This document shows positions 8,531 to 18,061 of a stretch of DNA of 64,000 nucleotides, piece after piece. The notes under the pieces were generated by a model that saw only the letters and a program-made list of their open reading frames with translations, had not been told where the DNA came from and searched no databases. This DNA is from Paraliobacillus ryukyuensis (lineage in GTDB: Bacteria > Bacillota > Bacilli > Bacillales > Amphibacillaceae). The stretch spans positions 1-64,000 of the forward strand of contig NZ_QNRI01000003.1 of assembly GCF_003315295.1 (NCBI RefSeq). The letters run 5' to 3'. The number at the start of each line of letters is the position of its first letter. The first letter of the stretch is position 1. A program made the position numbers and the translations under genes.

Positions 8531-9400
8531 TCACTCCTTATTTAACGAACTCAGCATATGTTCGATTGTTTGATCTTTCTCTTTCGAACGTACAATTTTT
8601 CTATCAGTTAACTCTAACGCAGTTTCAAAACCTTTTCGAAGGGAACTTTTCGTCGGAAACTTACCTAAATCAATTCCTAAGTTAACGATGGTCTGTGCTA
8701 TCTCCGGACGAATTCCTACTAAAATACACGTAGACCCAATTAAACGAACTGCTTCAGCAGCTTGAATAATGTGGTGAGCTACCATGGTATCCACTACAGG
8801 GACACCTGTAATATCAATCAACACAACTTCAGAGTTATGTTTAATTACACCTTCTAATAAGTTCTCCATAATCTGCTTGGCACGTTCTGTATCAATCGTA
8901 CCAATAAGCGGCATAATGGTAATATTCTTCATTACAGGAATAAGTGGTGCAGACAATTCCTGTAATGCTACACGTTGCAAGGAAACGGTGTTTTCCCAAC
9001 TTCCTGAGTATTCATTTACTAAGCGATTAATAATGGGGTCTACCCAACCATCTACCATATCTAATACAGTAGAAAAATGTTCAGAATCAATCTGTTCGGA
9101 CCGACTTAAAATAAAATCGATCGTTACACGTCTGAATGATTGCAAACCGTCTGTTATGTAACTTAACGGCCAGCCCAAATTAATCAAGCGCTCTGAAAAT
9201 TGATCTAGCTCTGTTGTTAGACCTTGATTATCCAGACTAGTAAAAATAACATTAACAAACTCACGACTGGTACTTTGAAATAAATCTTCTGAAATAGCAT
9301 TTGTATATTCATTTTTTCGTTTTTCAGAAACTTGTTCAAGCCAGTTCTTAATAATTGTATCGCTGTTTTCGACAACAATTCTTTGCAACTTCTTATGCAT
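8531..9400 (-). CDS. rsbR: stressosome sensor RsbR
   Basis: A 289-residue RsbR with an N-terminal non-haem globin-like domain (about 1-140) that projects from the stressosome, a linker helix, and a C-terminal STAS domain. Both regulatory threonines fall at the same numbers as in B. subtilis: Thr171 in GTIDTERA and Thr205 in [11 protein letters not shown]. It is the first gene of the eight-gene module. A GGGGGA site lies before the ATG. Confidence 0.95.
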   Translation of the reverse strand: MHKKLQRIVVENSDTIIKNWLEQVSEKRKNEYTNAISEDLFQSTSREFVNVIFTSLDNQGLTTELDQFSERLINLGWPLSYITDGLQSFRRVTIDFILSRSEQIDSEHFSTVLDMVDGWVDPIINRLVNEYSGSWENTVSLQRVALQELSAPLIPVMKNITIMPLIGTIDTERAKQIMENLLEGVIKHNSEVVLIDITGVPVVDTMVAHHIIQAAEAVRLIGSTCILVGIRPEIAQTIVNLGIDLGKFPTKSSLRKGFETALELTDRKIVRSKEKDQTIEHMLSSLNKE

Positions 9401-9563
9401 TAAAATATTCCCCCGAATCGAAATGAAATTATTTATTACAACAAATTAATTTTATAAATGTCTTATTATAATTTATCATTGTTTGTTAAAGAGTACCAGA
9501 ATATCTGATTATTTTTTCTTTTTTCATACAATTCCAGGGTTTTTCCTACACTTTTTGTAAATA

Positions 9564-9603
9564 AAAAAAGACCTTATATCTATCTTAGACATAAGTATCT
9601 TTC
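9564..9603 (-). terminator. likely terminator after ndoA
   Basis: On the minus strand, imperfect arms around AAGATACTTATGTC and GATATAAGGTCTT are followed by seven Ts. It would separate the alr-ndoAI-ndoA transcript from rsbR; the stem has mismatches, so its strength is uncertain. Confidence 0.55.
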
Positions 9604-9618
9604 TCAACATTTATGTAT

Positions 9619-9969
9619 TTAAAAATCAGCTAACCCTAAGCTGATTTCTAACGCTTTATTGATTTTTCCCATCATGTTGTCATCTAAGTAAGTGATTTTG
9701 TCCGTCAACCGTTGCTTGTCTATTGTCCGAATTTGCTCTAACAAAATAACAGAATCGCGTTCGAAACCATACCGTTCCGCATCAATTTCTACGTGCGTCG
9801 GTAGTTTTGCTTTTTGAATTTGAGCGGTAATCGCCGCGACAATAACTGTTGGACTAAAGCGGTTACCTATATTGTTTTGTAGGACCAACACTGGGCGTAC
9901 GCCCCCCTGTTCTGATCCGACCACAGGGGAAAGATCAGCGAAATATACTTCGCCTCTTTTTACCATCAA
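9619..9969 (-). CDS. ndoA: EndoA/MazF-type mRNA endoribonuclease toxin
   Basis: A 116-residue PemK/MazF-fold toxin nearly identical in pattern to B. subtilis EndoA, which cuts RNA at UACAU. The N-terminal [20 protein letters not shown] loop and the [17 protein letters not shown] and IVAAITAQI segments hold the active-site region. The frame opens with TTG then ATG; the first is used by B. subtilis, the second is also possible. It lies 4 nt after its antitoxin gene and upstream of rsbR, as in B. subtilis. Confidence 0.95.
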   Translation of the reverse strand: MMVKRGEVYFADLSPVVGSEQGGVRPVLVLQNNIGNRFSPTVIVAAITAQIQKAKLPTHVEIDAERYGFERDSVILLEQIRTIDKQRLTDKITYLDDNMMGKINKALEISLGLADF

Positions 9970-9973
9970 AATA

Positions 9974-10249
9974 CTACACCCCGCTCACTATGCGCTCTAA
10001 GGTGTTTTCCGCCTCCTCTTCGGCTTGAAAAGCTTCTGAAGCAATACTTAGATTAATTTTTGCCATCTCCATATAGCCTCTTTGCATAGACTCACGAATA
10101 TGTTTTTTCTTTCTATCTTGCAAATACGATTTGGTTGCCTGATAAATAATTTCACTTAAATCACTGTTATCGTTTTTCATAAGACCATCCACCTCATTAA
10201 GTAGGTTTTTAGGTAATCGCACAACTACTTCTTGCACACTTTCTGTCAA
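9974..10249 (-). CDS. ndoAI: antitoxin EndoAI (MazE-like, ribbon-helix-helix)
   Basis: A 91-residue antitoxin. The N terminus ([18 protein letters not shown]) looks like a ribbon-helix-helix DNA-binding domain; the C-terminal [18 protein letters not shown] matches the toxin-binding segment of B. subtilis EndoAI. It starts with TTG preceded by GGAGGTG at about 8 nt. It is transcribed with alr upstream and ndoA downstream. Confidence 0.92.
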   Translation of the reverse strand: MTESVQEVVVRLPKNLLNEVDGLMKNDNSDLSEIIYQATKSYLQDRKKKHIRESMQRGYMEMAKINLSIASEAFQAEEEAENTLERIVSGV

Positions 10250-10371
10250 AACTCTACACCTCCACCAAATCTACAAGTCCGAATGATTAATCCAATTCCT
10301 ATCATATCATTATGAAAAGCGCTTTGCAAAGGCATTTTTAAAAATCTTCATGAGAATTTAACAGGAAATTA

Positions 10372-11490
10372 TTATTGATTTACGTATGTTCGCCGAATAC
10401 GCTGCGTTAACATGCACGCCACTTCATAATTTATGGTATTTAAGCGATCAGCAATCTCATCCATCGATATCTCTTCGTTCCTTTGTTTGCCAATGAATGT
10501 TACTTGTGTACCAATAGGATATGATTGATCAAGTTTAATCATACATTGATCCATGCAAATTTTTCCGACAATCGGCATCCTTTTCCCGTCAATTAACACA
10601 TCCATTCCAGTTAAGCTCCTCGCAAGTCCATCAGCATACCCGATCGGAACGGTTCCGATCCATTCATCACTTTTTGTAGTATACGTTGCACCATAACTAA
10701 CGAAACTACCTGGAGGAAGTTGTTTTACATGAACTAATTTACTATGCAGAGACATAGCTGGCTGAAGTTCTATCGGTTTCTCCTGTTTCACCACACCGGA
10801 AGGATAAAGCCCGTACATACTTATACCAAAACGAACGGCATCAAACATTTTATCAGGAAAACGCATGCTCGCAGCACTGTTTCCAGTATGATACATTACA
10901 TCCTGTCGATAGGATGAAATAAGTTGTTGAAAAGATAACCAGGTTTGTTGTTGTTGTTGAAAATAATTCAAATCAGCTTCATCTGCTGTTGCAAAGTGTG
11001 TGAATAAACCAGTTAACTGCAATCTTTCATCGTCTAGTTCTTCTAATAAGGCTGTTAGTTCATCTTCTGTTTTCACGCCAATTCTTCCCATTCCCGTATC
11101 TATTTTCAAATGAAGGGTCAGCGCACCACGAAAAGACAATTGTTTAACTGATTGTACCCATTCTTTTTGGAAAAAAGTTAATGTAATATCATGTTTTACA
11201 GCAATTGGAGCATATTCTGGCGCAACCCACCCAAGCACAAGAATTGGAACTTCTATCCCTGCATGTCTTAATTTTATCGCTTCTTCTAATAAGGCTACCG
11301 CAAGCATCGAAGCACCAGCTTTTAATGCAGCCTTCGCCACCTCGACATCTCCATGCCCATATCCATTCGCTTTTACAACCGCGAATATTTCTGTATGTTC
11401 TGATAATCTTCGTTTTAATTGGTTGATATTATAGTCAATAGCATTTAGATCTACTTCGATCCATGTCGGTCGATAGGACATTTCTGTCAT
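10372..11490 (-). CDS. alr: alanine racemase
   Basis: A 372-residue PLP enzyme that interconverts L- and D-alanine for peptidoglycan. The PLP lysine lies in VVKANGYGHG near the N terminus and the catalytic tyrosine in SYGATYTT. The fold-III barrel motifs (GMGRIG, TGNSAASM, IGYADGL) are present. The start is the ATG at 11490, 9 nt after AAGGAGA; an in-frame ATG nine codons upstream lies before this site. It precedes ndoAI-ndoA as in B. subtilis. Confidence 0.96.
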   Translation of the reverse strand: MTEMSYRPTWIEVDLNAIDYNINQLKRRLSEHTEIFAVVKANGYGHGDVEVAKAALKAGASMLAVALLEEAIKLRHAGIEVPILVLGWVAPEYAPIAVKHDITLTFFQKEWVQSVKQLSFRGALTLHLKIDTGMGRIGVKTEDELTALLEELDDERLQLTGLFTHFATADEADLNYFQQQQQTWLSFQQLISSYRQDVMYHTGNSAASMRFPDKMFDAVRFGISMYGLYPSGVVKQEKPIELQPAMSLHSKLVHVKQLPPGSFVSYGATYTTKSDEWIGTVPIGYADGLARSLTGMDVLIDGKRMPIVGKICMDQCMIKLDQSYPIGTQVTFIGKQRNEEISMDEIADRLNTINYEVACMLTQRIRRTYVNQ

Positions 11491-11563
11491 GATAATCGCT
11501 CTCCTTATAATTATCATTATTTACTTTGTAAATGGTTGTGTCAATATAGCGAATTGCACTCAA

Positions 11564-11606
11564 AATAAAAAATAAAAGCAGAGCCCTTTGATACAGGTTT
11601 CTGCTT
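11564..11606 (-). terminator. terminator after the ydcC-like lipoprotein gene
   Basis: On the minus strand AAGCAGA pairs with TCTGCTT around a partly paired interior, followed by TTATTTTTT. It separates the lipoprotein gene from alr. Confidence 0.65.
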
Positions 11607-11636
11607 CGTATACGTATTCACTTTATTCTGCATGGG

Positions 11637-12656
11637 TTATTTGCTAACTTGTGTCGTTATTGAGGTAGCAACTTCGATCATTTCTTCTTTTGTTAATTCT
11701 TCACTGGCTAAATAATAATCTACGCCTTGGTGGCTCCATTCCAATGCTGCATCGGTTTGCGCCCCTACCGTAAATCCTAAACTAACTGGATTACCGGTTA
11801 CTGTTTGTGGTTTCATTGCAGTTGTTGGGTAACTAGTGTGCTTTTCTTGCACAAGGGTAAAGTTCTTCTCTCCCTCATAAGACAATAGCACGCGTTGACC
11901 ATCTTCTAAATCTATTTCTGTCGTTTCTGCTAATTCACTGCCTAATAAGTTTTGTGGGTAAAGTACACTTAATTCACCATCACTCTCATTTTCCACATCT
12001 GCTGAAGCCGGAATTCCAAATAAGCTACTGGTCATGTTGTTTTCCATCTCAAACATCTTATCTTCAAAGGTTGGATCAAGTTTGAATTCGGAAAAACTCA
12101 CTTCAACAACGGCCTCTTGATCTTTATTTAATACTTTTACCATGACAGGAGTAAATTGTTTTTTATCAAAATAAATCTGTTGACTCGGCAATGTTGTATT
12201 ATTTTGATAATTCGTTTTCGTTTCAAACACATAGTAATTTTCCGTTATATTAAACGTCGCATCATTGTCTGCTTTAATATCGGAGACCAATGATTGGAAT
12301 AAATACGGTTGGCTTGTATTGCTTGGCCAGTCACTTTGAAATTTAAAACTTTTGTTTAGTGCTGGTGTTAAGACAAATACCCCATCTTCATTTTTTAAAA
12401 TAATTTGACTGCCAGCTTCATCTTGATCATTTTTTAGTAGCACACGATAATAGGCTTTCTTTTTGTGGGCAATATCCAACGCATAACTTTGTTCTTTTTC
12501 GCTTGTCTTTAGCTGCATAGTCGCTTTTGTTTGATAACCGCTCATCGACTCTAATGTGTCCTCTAGTTTGGTAATGACATCTTCTTTTGTTTTTTCACCA
12601 CAACCAGCAAGAACCAATAATGAGAGAATCACCAATATAGTGATGTATTTTTTCAT
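11637..12656 (-). CDS. ydcC: LolA/YdcC-like sporulation lipoprotein
   Basis: A 339-residue lipoprotein with a signal peptide and lipobox LVLAGC at residues 14-19. The following LolA-like beta-rich domain has TKLEDTLESMSGYQTKATMQ and many short strands. It occupies the position of B. subtilis ydcC, a mother-cell sporulation gene, between nnrD/acpS and alr. Clostridial relatives (GerS) act in cortex modification and germination; that role is not shown here. The ATG at 12656 has AAGGAG 8 nt upstream, which rules out the GTG two codons earlier. Confidence 0.85.
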   Translation of the reverse strand: MKKYITILVILSLLVLAGCGEKTKEDVITKLEDTLESMSGYQTKATMQLKTSEKEQSYALDIAHKKKAYYRVLLKNDQDEAGSQIILKNEDGVFVLTPALNKSFKFQSDWPSNTSQPYLFQSLVSDIKADNDATFNITENYYVFETKTNYQNNTTLPSQQIYFDKKQFTPVMVKVLNKDQEAVVEVSFSEFKLDPTFEDKMFEMENNMTSSLFGIPASADVENESDGELSVLYPQNLLGSELAETTEIDLEDGQRVLLSYEGEKNFTLVQEKHTSYPTTAMKPQTVTGNPVSLGFTVGAQTDAALEWSHQGVDYYLASEELTKEEMIEVATSITTQVSK

Positions 12657-12709
12657 GGTCACAACTCCTTCGATTCAAGATCCAAGGACAAAAAGGGAAT
12701 GAAAAAATA

Positions 12710-14239
12710 TCATCGCTCTGATAGAAATGTACGAATAACAGAAGGAATTGCTTCAATCACATCTGTTGCTAAAAGATCGTAAGAAGAATGGCTTTGTTCG
12801 ACAAGTAATTCTGCTGCTTTCCCATGGATGAAACAACTATTGGCAATAGCCGCTGGTAGCGATTGATTCTGAGCTATCATTGCCATTATTATACCTGCTA
12901 ATGTATCACCACTGCCACCTTTGGCAAGTCCTGCGTTACCAGTAGTATTCACCCATTGTTTTCCTTCTGGGGTTGTAATAATCGTATAGGTTCCTTTTAA
13001 TACCAGATAGACCCCATAGGCTTTCGCAAAATCTTTGGCAACCTGAAAAGGATGGTTTACTACTTCAGCAACAGAAACCTTTAAAAGTGTAGCCATTTCG
13101 CCAGGATGAGGCGTTAAAATGGTCGGTGCTTTCCGCTTAGACAATAGTTCTAAATGGTCTTTTATATGGTTAAGTCCATCAGCATCAACCACAACTGGTA
13201 GTTCCGTTTCTTCTAGCAATTGTTTGGTAAATGTACTTGATTGTGCTGACCTCCCCATCCCCATGCCAATTAAACAAACATCGTACCCCGACAAATCCAT
13301 TGGTTGCTTGGCAATGGTACCATGTTCACCTGCTAGGCGATGAAATGTCGCTTCGGTACATTGTGCGGCAATAGATGAAATTGCTTCTTGCACTGTCGCG
13401 ACCGTAAGTAGTCCTATACCTGAACGTAAAGCGGCCTTCGCAGCCATTGTAATGGATCCCGGCATTTCTAAGCTTCCGCCAATGATAACCCCTTTCCCAT
13501 GTGTACCCTTATGTGAAAACGGCGATCGCTTGGGTAGCGTAGCTTGTACAAAATTAAGACCCCAAATTTGCTTGTTTGTGAGCTGTTGGAAAGCTTCCGT
13601 AGGTAAACCAATCTCCACCACTTCCCAATGTCCGAAATTAGGAGCAAGATTAGCATGAAACATACTCGTTTTTGCGGCACCAATCACATACGTATAATCT
13701 GCTCTTACGATTTGGTCATGTGCTCTCGTACCGTCCATCGGCATACCACTAGGGACATCAACAGCAATAGTTAGATTCTTTGTATCATTTATTAGCTTAA
13801 TCATTTCTTTAAATGGCGATCGAATACTTCCTTTTATACCTATGCCTAACATTGCATCTACCAGAATATCCGCTTGATGAATAGCACCCTCTAGTTGTTT
13901 TCTTTCCATCTGTTCAAATAATTCTACCTCAGCCCCAAATTGTTCTAACACGTGTTTATGATAGGCGGCATCTCCTGTTATTTTTTCATTGGGAACAAGT
14001 TGAATGATTCGTAGTGAATACCCTTGATTATACAAGTACCTCGCGATCACATAACCATCACCACCATTATTCCCACTACCAATAAGAATAAGAATGATAT
14101 CCTCCGTTTTGATATGTGATTTAATTTTTTTCGCTACAGCTTGTCCTGCATTCTCCATTAAAATTTTTCCATCCAGCCCTTTTTCCTCCATGGCCAAGCG
14201 ATCCATTTCGTACATTTCTGTTGCGGTAACAATATACAT
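12710..14239 (-). CDS. nnrD: bifunctional NAD(P)HX epimerase/dehydratase
   Basis: A 509-residue metabolite-repair enzyme that restores hydrated NADH and NADPH. The N-terminal YjeF epimerase domain (about 1-215) contains IGSGNNGGDGYVIARYL. The C-terminal ribokinase-like, ADP-dependent dehydratase domain contains VDADGLNHI, LTPHPGEMA and NAGLAKGGSGDTLAGII. The ATG at 14239 follows GGAGGG by 6 nt; the earlier in-frame start overlaps that site. It lies between acpS and the ydcC-like gene, as in B. subtilis. Confidence 0.94.
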   Translation of the reverse strand: MYIVTATEMYEMDRLAMEEKGLDGKILMENAGQAVAKKIKSHIKTEDIILILIGSGNNGGDGYVIARYLYNQGYSLRIIQLVPNEKITGDAAYHKHVLEQFGAEVELFEQMERKQLEGAIHQADILVDAMLGIGIKGSIRSPFKEMIKLINDTKNLTIAVDVPSGMPMDGTRAHDQIVRADYTYVIGAAKTSMFHANLAPNFGHWEVVEIGLPTEAFQQLTNKQIWGLNFVQATLPKRSPFSHKGTHGKGVIIGGSLEMPGSITMAAKAALRSGIGLLTVATVQEAISSIAAQCTEATFHRLAGEHGTIAKQPMDLSGYDVCLIGMGMGRSAQSSTFTKQLLEETELPVVVDADGLNHIKDHLELLSKRKAPTILTPHPGEMATLLKVSVAEVVNHPFQVAKDFAKAYGVYLVLKGTYTIITTPEGKQWVNTTGNAGLAKGGSGDTLAGIIMAMIAQNQSLPAAIANSCFIHGKAAELLVEQSHSSYDLLATDVIEAIPSVIRTFLSER

Positions 14240-14303
14240 TTCATTCCCTCCTACCCGCACTAAACTATATGAGATTACTTTGTAAAATATGCTGATTGCT
14301 CGT

Positions 14304-14654
14304 CTAGCTTTCTATGATTACTTGAGCTACAGCGTAATGTTCACTATGAGAAATAGAAAGAAAAACATTTTGCCTCGCTGTATGAAAAGATTGAATTGAA
14401 GGTGCTCCAAGTTGATTTGTTGTAACTTCGATATCTTTAAAAGCCAGTTTTCCAATCCCAGTACCGTAAGCTTTCGCAAAAGCTTCTTTGGCAGCAAAAC
14501 GCCCTGCTAGAAATTCTAGTTTCCGTTTTTCTGTTTTACAATTTTGGAATTGTTGTAATTCTGTTTCCGTTAAAATTTTTTCTGCTAGCCGCTGCTGCCG
14601 ATCGTGGTGAAAACGATTTAACTCTGCTATGTCTATGCCTATTCCGTTAATCAT
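14304..14654 (-). CDS. acpS: holo-[acyl-carrier-protein] synthase
   Basis: A 116-residue phosphopantetheinyl transferase that attaches the 4'-phosphopantetheine arm to acyl carrier protein. The Mg-binding motif GIGIDIAELNRF and the signature FLAGRFAAKEAFAKAYGTGIG are present. The ATG at 14654 gives the usual family length; AAGGA lies about 10 nt upstream. It is the first gene of the acpS-nnrD-ydcC-alr stretch and divergent from the rhomboid gene. Confidence 0.95.
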   Translation of the reverse strand: MINGIGIDIAELNRFHHDRQQRLAEKILTETELQQFQNCKTEKRKLEFLAGRFAAKEAFAKAYGTGIGKLAFKDIEVTTNQLGAPSIQSFHTARQNVFLSISHSEHYAVAQVIIES

Positions 14655-14869
14655 TGATCCATACGTCCTTTTCATTTGATATACCCTAGTATAACGAAAG
14701 TAAAAAGTGATTTTCTACTAAAAATAGATCAGCCATCGGAAATCTGTAGTGAATTTCCAAAAATCATACAAGATTAGTGCTATCTATATCAACATAATGT
14801 TATACTTTTTTTATTACGTTTTGTCATTCACCCGCTACAAGTAGAAATGACTTATAAAGGAGTATCGCT

Positions 14870-15640
14870 ATGTTTTTTCGAACGGAATCATTTAAAGATT
14901 TTTTAAGATTTTACCCAATTGTTACAGGGATAATTGCACTACAACTGGTTATCTGGCTGCTAACATTTATTTCACCTACACTGCAGCAATGGATAATTCT
15001 ATGGGGAGGGAATTTTAACGCCGCGATCGAAGCAGGGCAATTTTGGCGTGTAGTTACCTCTATCTTTATTCATGCTCCAAATAGCTTTACACATGTACTA
15101 TTCAACTCATTTTCATTAGTCCTATTCGGCCCTGCATTAGAACAAATGCTTGGAAAAGCCAAATTCATCTTCGTGTATTTATTTACAGGCATTATCGGAA
15201 ACGTATTTACAGTCTTATTGGCAGATCCAGGGTATTTCTCTTACGGTGCATCTGGGGCAGTGTATGGCATTATTGGCGTATATATTTTCATGACCCTTTT
15301 TCGAAAAGATCTCATGGATCCATCTAGTTCACAGGTCATTGTTATCATTGCTGTGATTGGTTTACTCATGACCTTCCTTCGGCCTGGAATTAATATTTAT
15401 GCCCATTTATTTGGTTTCATTGCAGGTATTGCTTTAGGACCTGTTATATTAACAAAAACACAACCTTTCTCTCCTTGGCGCAATAGACGACGCCAGCGAG
15501 ACCCCGATGAGATTGGTTTTGATCCGAATCGTTGGAAAAAGCGACGATTTCTACGTGGAAAAAACACACGCAACATTATTTGGGGCATTATCATTGTACT
15601 TATTGTTTTGGGTTTACTGCGAAATTTATCATTATTTTAA
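14870..15640 (+). CDS. rhomboid-family intramembrane serine protease
   Basis: A 256-residue membrane protein with six predicted core helices and a seventh at the C terminus. The catalytic serine is Ser128 in SYGASGAVYG and the catalytic histidine is His179 in NIYAHLFGFIAG. A basic cytosolic stretch (RNRRRQRD, RWKKRRFLRGK) precedes the last helix. It corresponds in position to B. subtilis ydcA next to acpS. Substrates are unknown. The next gene begins 14 nt later and is probably co-transcribed. Confidence 0.9.
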   Translation: MFFRTESFKDFLRFYPIVTGIIALQLVIWLLTFISPTLQQWIILWGGNFNAAIEAGQFWRVVTSIFIHAPNSFTHVLFNSFSLVLFGPALEQMLGKAKFIFVYLFTGIIGNVFTVLLADPGYFSYGASGAVYGIIGVYIFMTLFRKDLMDPSSSQVIVIIAVIGLLMTFLRPGINIYAHLFGFIAGIALGPVILTKTQPFSPWRNRRRQRDPDEIGFDPNRWKKRRFLRGKNTRNIIWGIIIVLIVLGLLRNLSLF

Positions 15641-15654
15641 GAGGGGGAATTTAC

Positions 15655-16095
15655 TTGAATCCAGTTAGTTTATTTTTTCTCGCTTCCTTCCTAGCTGTTT
15701 TTGGTGGTGTTTTTTGTTACAAACGCTTGATGAAACGATTAGAAAATCGTATAGGACAGGGAGATCTAACTGCTGAAGTATTACAAAAGGAGCAAACGAG
15801 TTATTTCATTCAATTTTCTTTAGTAGAAGTAATTCCCATTTTGCTTATTATTCTAGGCTTTACCCAGTTGGAAAGCTATGTCCTATCAACTACTACACAA
15901 ATTGTTGCATTGGTTTTGCTCTTAGCCTTAATTGGCTTTGCAATTCTGCAAGTGATAGGGAGTGTAAAACAATTAAATCAACAAATGAAACAAGCGAAGA
16001 TGGATACAACGCTTATTCAATCCCTTGGATATGTTGGTATTTTTATAATTAACTCCATTCCTGTGATAAGTATTATCGGATTATCTTTGTTCTAG
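15655..16095 (+). CDS. small four-helix membrane protein resembling a double-hairpin ATPase proteolipid
   Basis: A 146-residue protein I cannot name. The start is a TTG with GAGGGGG 7 nt upstream. It has four hydrophobic helices in two hairpins. Helix 2 (YFIQFSLVEVIPILLIILGF) resembles the second helix of F-type ATPase subunit c, where ALVEALPII carries the ion-binding Glu; here that residue is Glu58. Helix 4 (GIFIINSIPVISIIGL) looks like a copy with Asn133 in place of Glu, as in V-type double-hairpin proteolipids with only one active carboxylate. It is coupled to the rhomboid gene and ends at a terminator. No ATPase genes are nearby. Confidence 0.8.
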   Translation: MNPVSLFFLASFLAVFGGVFCYKRLMKRLENRIGQGDLTAEVLQKEQTSYFIQFSLVEVIPILLIILGFTQLESYVLSTTTQIVALVLLLALIGFAILQVIGSVKQLNQQMKQAKMDTTLIQSLGYVGIFIINSIPVISIIGLSLF

Positions 16096-16099
16096 ATAG

Positions 16100-16131
16100 A
16101 AAAACCAGCGCTAGGTAAGCGCTGGTTTTTT
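16100..16131. terminator. bidirectional terminator
   Basis: A perfect 10-bp stem AAACCAGCGC/GCGCTGGTTT with Ts on both sides, between the convergent membrane-protein gene and cshA. Confidence 0.9.
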
Positions 16132-16135
16132 GTTA

Positions 16136-17599
16136 TTAATAATTATTTTTATTGTTTGATCCACGTTTATTTTGAAATTTGCGGTTTCTTCCACTTTGTT
16201 TTCCTTTGCGATAAGAATTGCGCTTGTTATCTCCACGATAATTTTTACGTTTGTTTTTATCATTATTCGCTTTTTTCACACTTACTGGTTGCACCGATGT
16301 AAGTGTTACTGGTGTTTGACGACGTTCTTTCGTCATCATCTTCAATGCAGCTGCCACGATAGTCATTGAATCATGTTGATTCAATAATTCTGCTGCTGTT
16401 TCACGATAATCTTGTAAATTCGCTTTTTCAATCGTGCGATTCAATTTATCAACTGTAATTTGTTGTTGTCCAAGGCGCGCTTCATCAACTGAAGGTGCTT
16501 GCAGACGTTGCATCTTACTTTTAGTTGTTTTTTCAATTAAGTGAAGATGTGGCATCTCTCTTGGTGTAATAAATGAAATTGCTTCTCCACCTTTACCAGC
16601 ACGACCAGTACGACCGATTCGGTGCACATAGCTTTCTGGATCTTGTGGTACATCAAAGTTATACACGTGTGTCACGCCAGAAATATCCAATCCACGAGCT
16701 GCTACATCAGTAGCTACTAGAATTTCAATACGGCCATTTTTGAATTTGTTTAATACGGACATACGTTTACCTTGCGTTAAGTCACCGTGAATACCTTCTG
16801 CACGAAATCCTCTTGCATGTAAACCTTCTGTTACTTCGTCTACCCTTTTCTTCGTACGACCAAAAATAATCGCAAGTTCTGGCGCATGAATATCTAACAA
16901 GTTCGTTAACGTATCAAATTTTTGTTTTTCTTGGACTTCAACAAAAAATTGGTTAATGTTAGATACTGTCATTTCTTTTGCTTTTACTTTTACTTCTTCC
17001 GGCTTTTTCATCAACGTTGTGGCAATTTCTCTGATCTCTTTTGGCATTGTTGCAGAGAATAGCAATGTTTGACGTTGCTCAGGGATTGCTTTTAAGATGT
17101 CACGAATATCGTCGATGAAGCCCATGTTAAGCATTTCATCTGCTTCATCAAGCACTGCTGTATGAACATTGCTTGTATCAATTGTTTTACGACGAATATG
17201 ATCTAGTAAACGACCTGGTGTTGCAACGACAATATGTGGACCATCTTTTAATGCACGAATTTGACGTTGCATATGTTGTCCTCCATACACTGGAAGGGTG
17301 CGAACCCCTTTGAATTTACCTAAACGATGAATTTCTTCAGATACTTGAATAGCAAGTTCTCTTGTTGGTGCTACAACTAAACCTTGAATTTTCTTTTGAT
17401 CTTTGTCAATTTTATCAAGCATCGGAATACCAAAAGCTGCTGTCTTACCAGTACCTGTTTGTGCTTGTCCGATCACATCTTTTCCTTGTAATCCGAATGG
17501 AATTGTTTGTGCTTGAATTGGTGTTGCTTCTTCAAAGCCCATTTTTTCAAGAGCTTTCATGATTGGTTTTGAAATACCTAGTGATTGAAATGTTGTCAA
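16136..17599 (-). CDS. cshA: DEAD-box RNA helicase CshA
   Basis: A 487-residue helicase of the CshA type, which in Firmicutes works in the RNA degradosome and in ribosome assembly, especially in the cold. Motifs: Q motif ([10 protein letters not shown]), I ([10 protein letters not shown]), Ia (PTRELA), Ib (TPGRLLDH), II ([11 protein letters not shown]), III (SAT), V ([10 protein letters not shown]) and VI ([10 protein letters not shown]). A disordered Lys/Arg/Asn-rich tail covers about the last 50 residues. The start is a TTG; AAGGAG lies 12 nt upstream and an AGGA closer. The leader is unusually long and contains a separate promoter and terminator. Confidence 0.95.
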   Translation of the reverse strand: MTTFQSLGISKPIMKALEKMGFEEATPIQAQTIPFGLQGKDVIGQAQTGTGKTAAFGIPMLDKIDKDQKKIQGLVVAPTRELAIQVSEEIHRLGKFKGVRTLPVYGGQHMQRQIRALKDGPHIVVATPGRLLDHIRRKTIDTSNVHTAVLDEADEMLNMGFIDDIRDILKAIPEQRQTLLFSATMPKEIREIATTLMKKPEEVKVKAKEMTVSNINQFFVEVQEKQKFDTLTNLLDIHAPELAIIFGRTKKRVDEVTEGLHARGFRAEGIHGDLTQGKRMSVLNKFKNGRIEILVATDVAARGLDISGVTHVYNFDVPQDPESYVHRIGRTGRAGKGGEAISFITPREMPHLHLIEKTTKSKMQRLQAPSVDEARLGQQQITVDKLNRTIEKANLQDYRETAAELLNQHDSMTIVAAALKMMTKERRQTPVTLTSVQPVSVKKANNDKNKRKNYRGDNKRNSYRKGKQSGRNRKFQNKRGSNNKNNY

Positions 17600-17874
17600 T
17601 TTATTTTCCTACTCCTTCTTTTTTTAAAATCTCATCATTCGCACGTTTCACACGTTAACGACCTTTTGTATGTTAAGATGTATGAATTTATTTTTTAGCC
17701 ACATGTGGGCTTAACAGTTCTATGATTGTAAGCTTCTCTATAAATTTAAATGCTTATAGGTGGTTTTCATGTATCTTTTGTCAACATCGAAGTGAAAACA
17801 GAAGTAATAGAAGGTTTACCTATTGCTATTGTATAGTTGAATACGGGGGTTTTCATTCCCTGAATCATTAACGT

Positions 17875-17907
17875 GAAAAAAGCCTTCCTCCACGCACGGA
17901 AGAGGCT
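17875..17907 (-). terminator. intrinsic terminator in the cshA leader
   Basis: On the minus strand AGCC and TTCC (separated by a bulged TC) pair with GGAAGGCT, followed by six Ts. The orientation fits only minus-strand transcription toward cshA. Confidence 0.7.
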
Positions 17908-17952
17908 AACTATCGAGCATTCAATGGATTATTACATCTTACCATACTCTCT
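17876..17952 (-). ncRNA. candidate small RNA or attenuated leader upstream of cshA
   Basis: A sigma-A promoter at 17959-17987 and an intrinsic terminator at 17875-17907 frame an RNA of about 77 nt on the minus strand, 277 nt upstream of cshA. No gene lies upstream on that strand, so the terminator seems to serve only this transcript. It could be a free small RNA or a premature-termination control of cshA. I found no open frame with a ribosome site inside it. Confidence 0.5.
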
Positions 17953-17958
17953 CTATTA

Positions 17959-17987
17959 ATTCTACATAGAATCTGTATGTATTTCAA
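17959..17987 (-). promoter_or_regulatory. sigma-A promoter in the cshA leader
   Basis: TTGAAA (17987-17982), a 17-nt spacer and TAGAAT (17964-17959) on the minus strand. Transcription would start near 17952 and meet the terminator about 45-75 nt later. Confidence 0.65.
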
Positions 17988-18035
17988 ACATTTGCATAGT
18001 AATAATGGAAACAGCAAAGTAAAGCCTATACTTAT

Positions 18036-18061
18036 TTATCCTTATTATTACCGTTTTAAAC
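18036..18061 (-). promoter_or_regulatory. possible SigB promoter upstream of cshA
   Basis: A perfect GTTTAA (18061-18056), a 14-nt spacer and GGATAA (18041-18036; consensus GGGTAT, 4 of 6). The spacing is identical to the clear SigB promoter before rsbV. The -10 is imperfect, so this is tentative. Confidence 0.35.
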
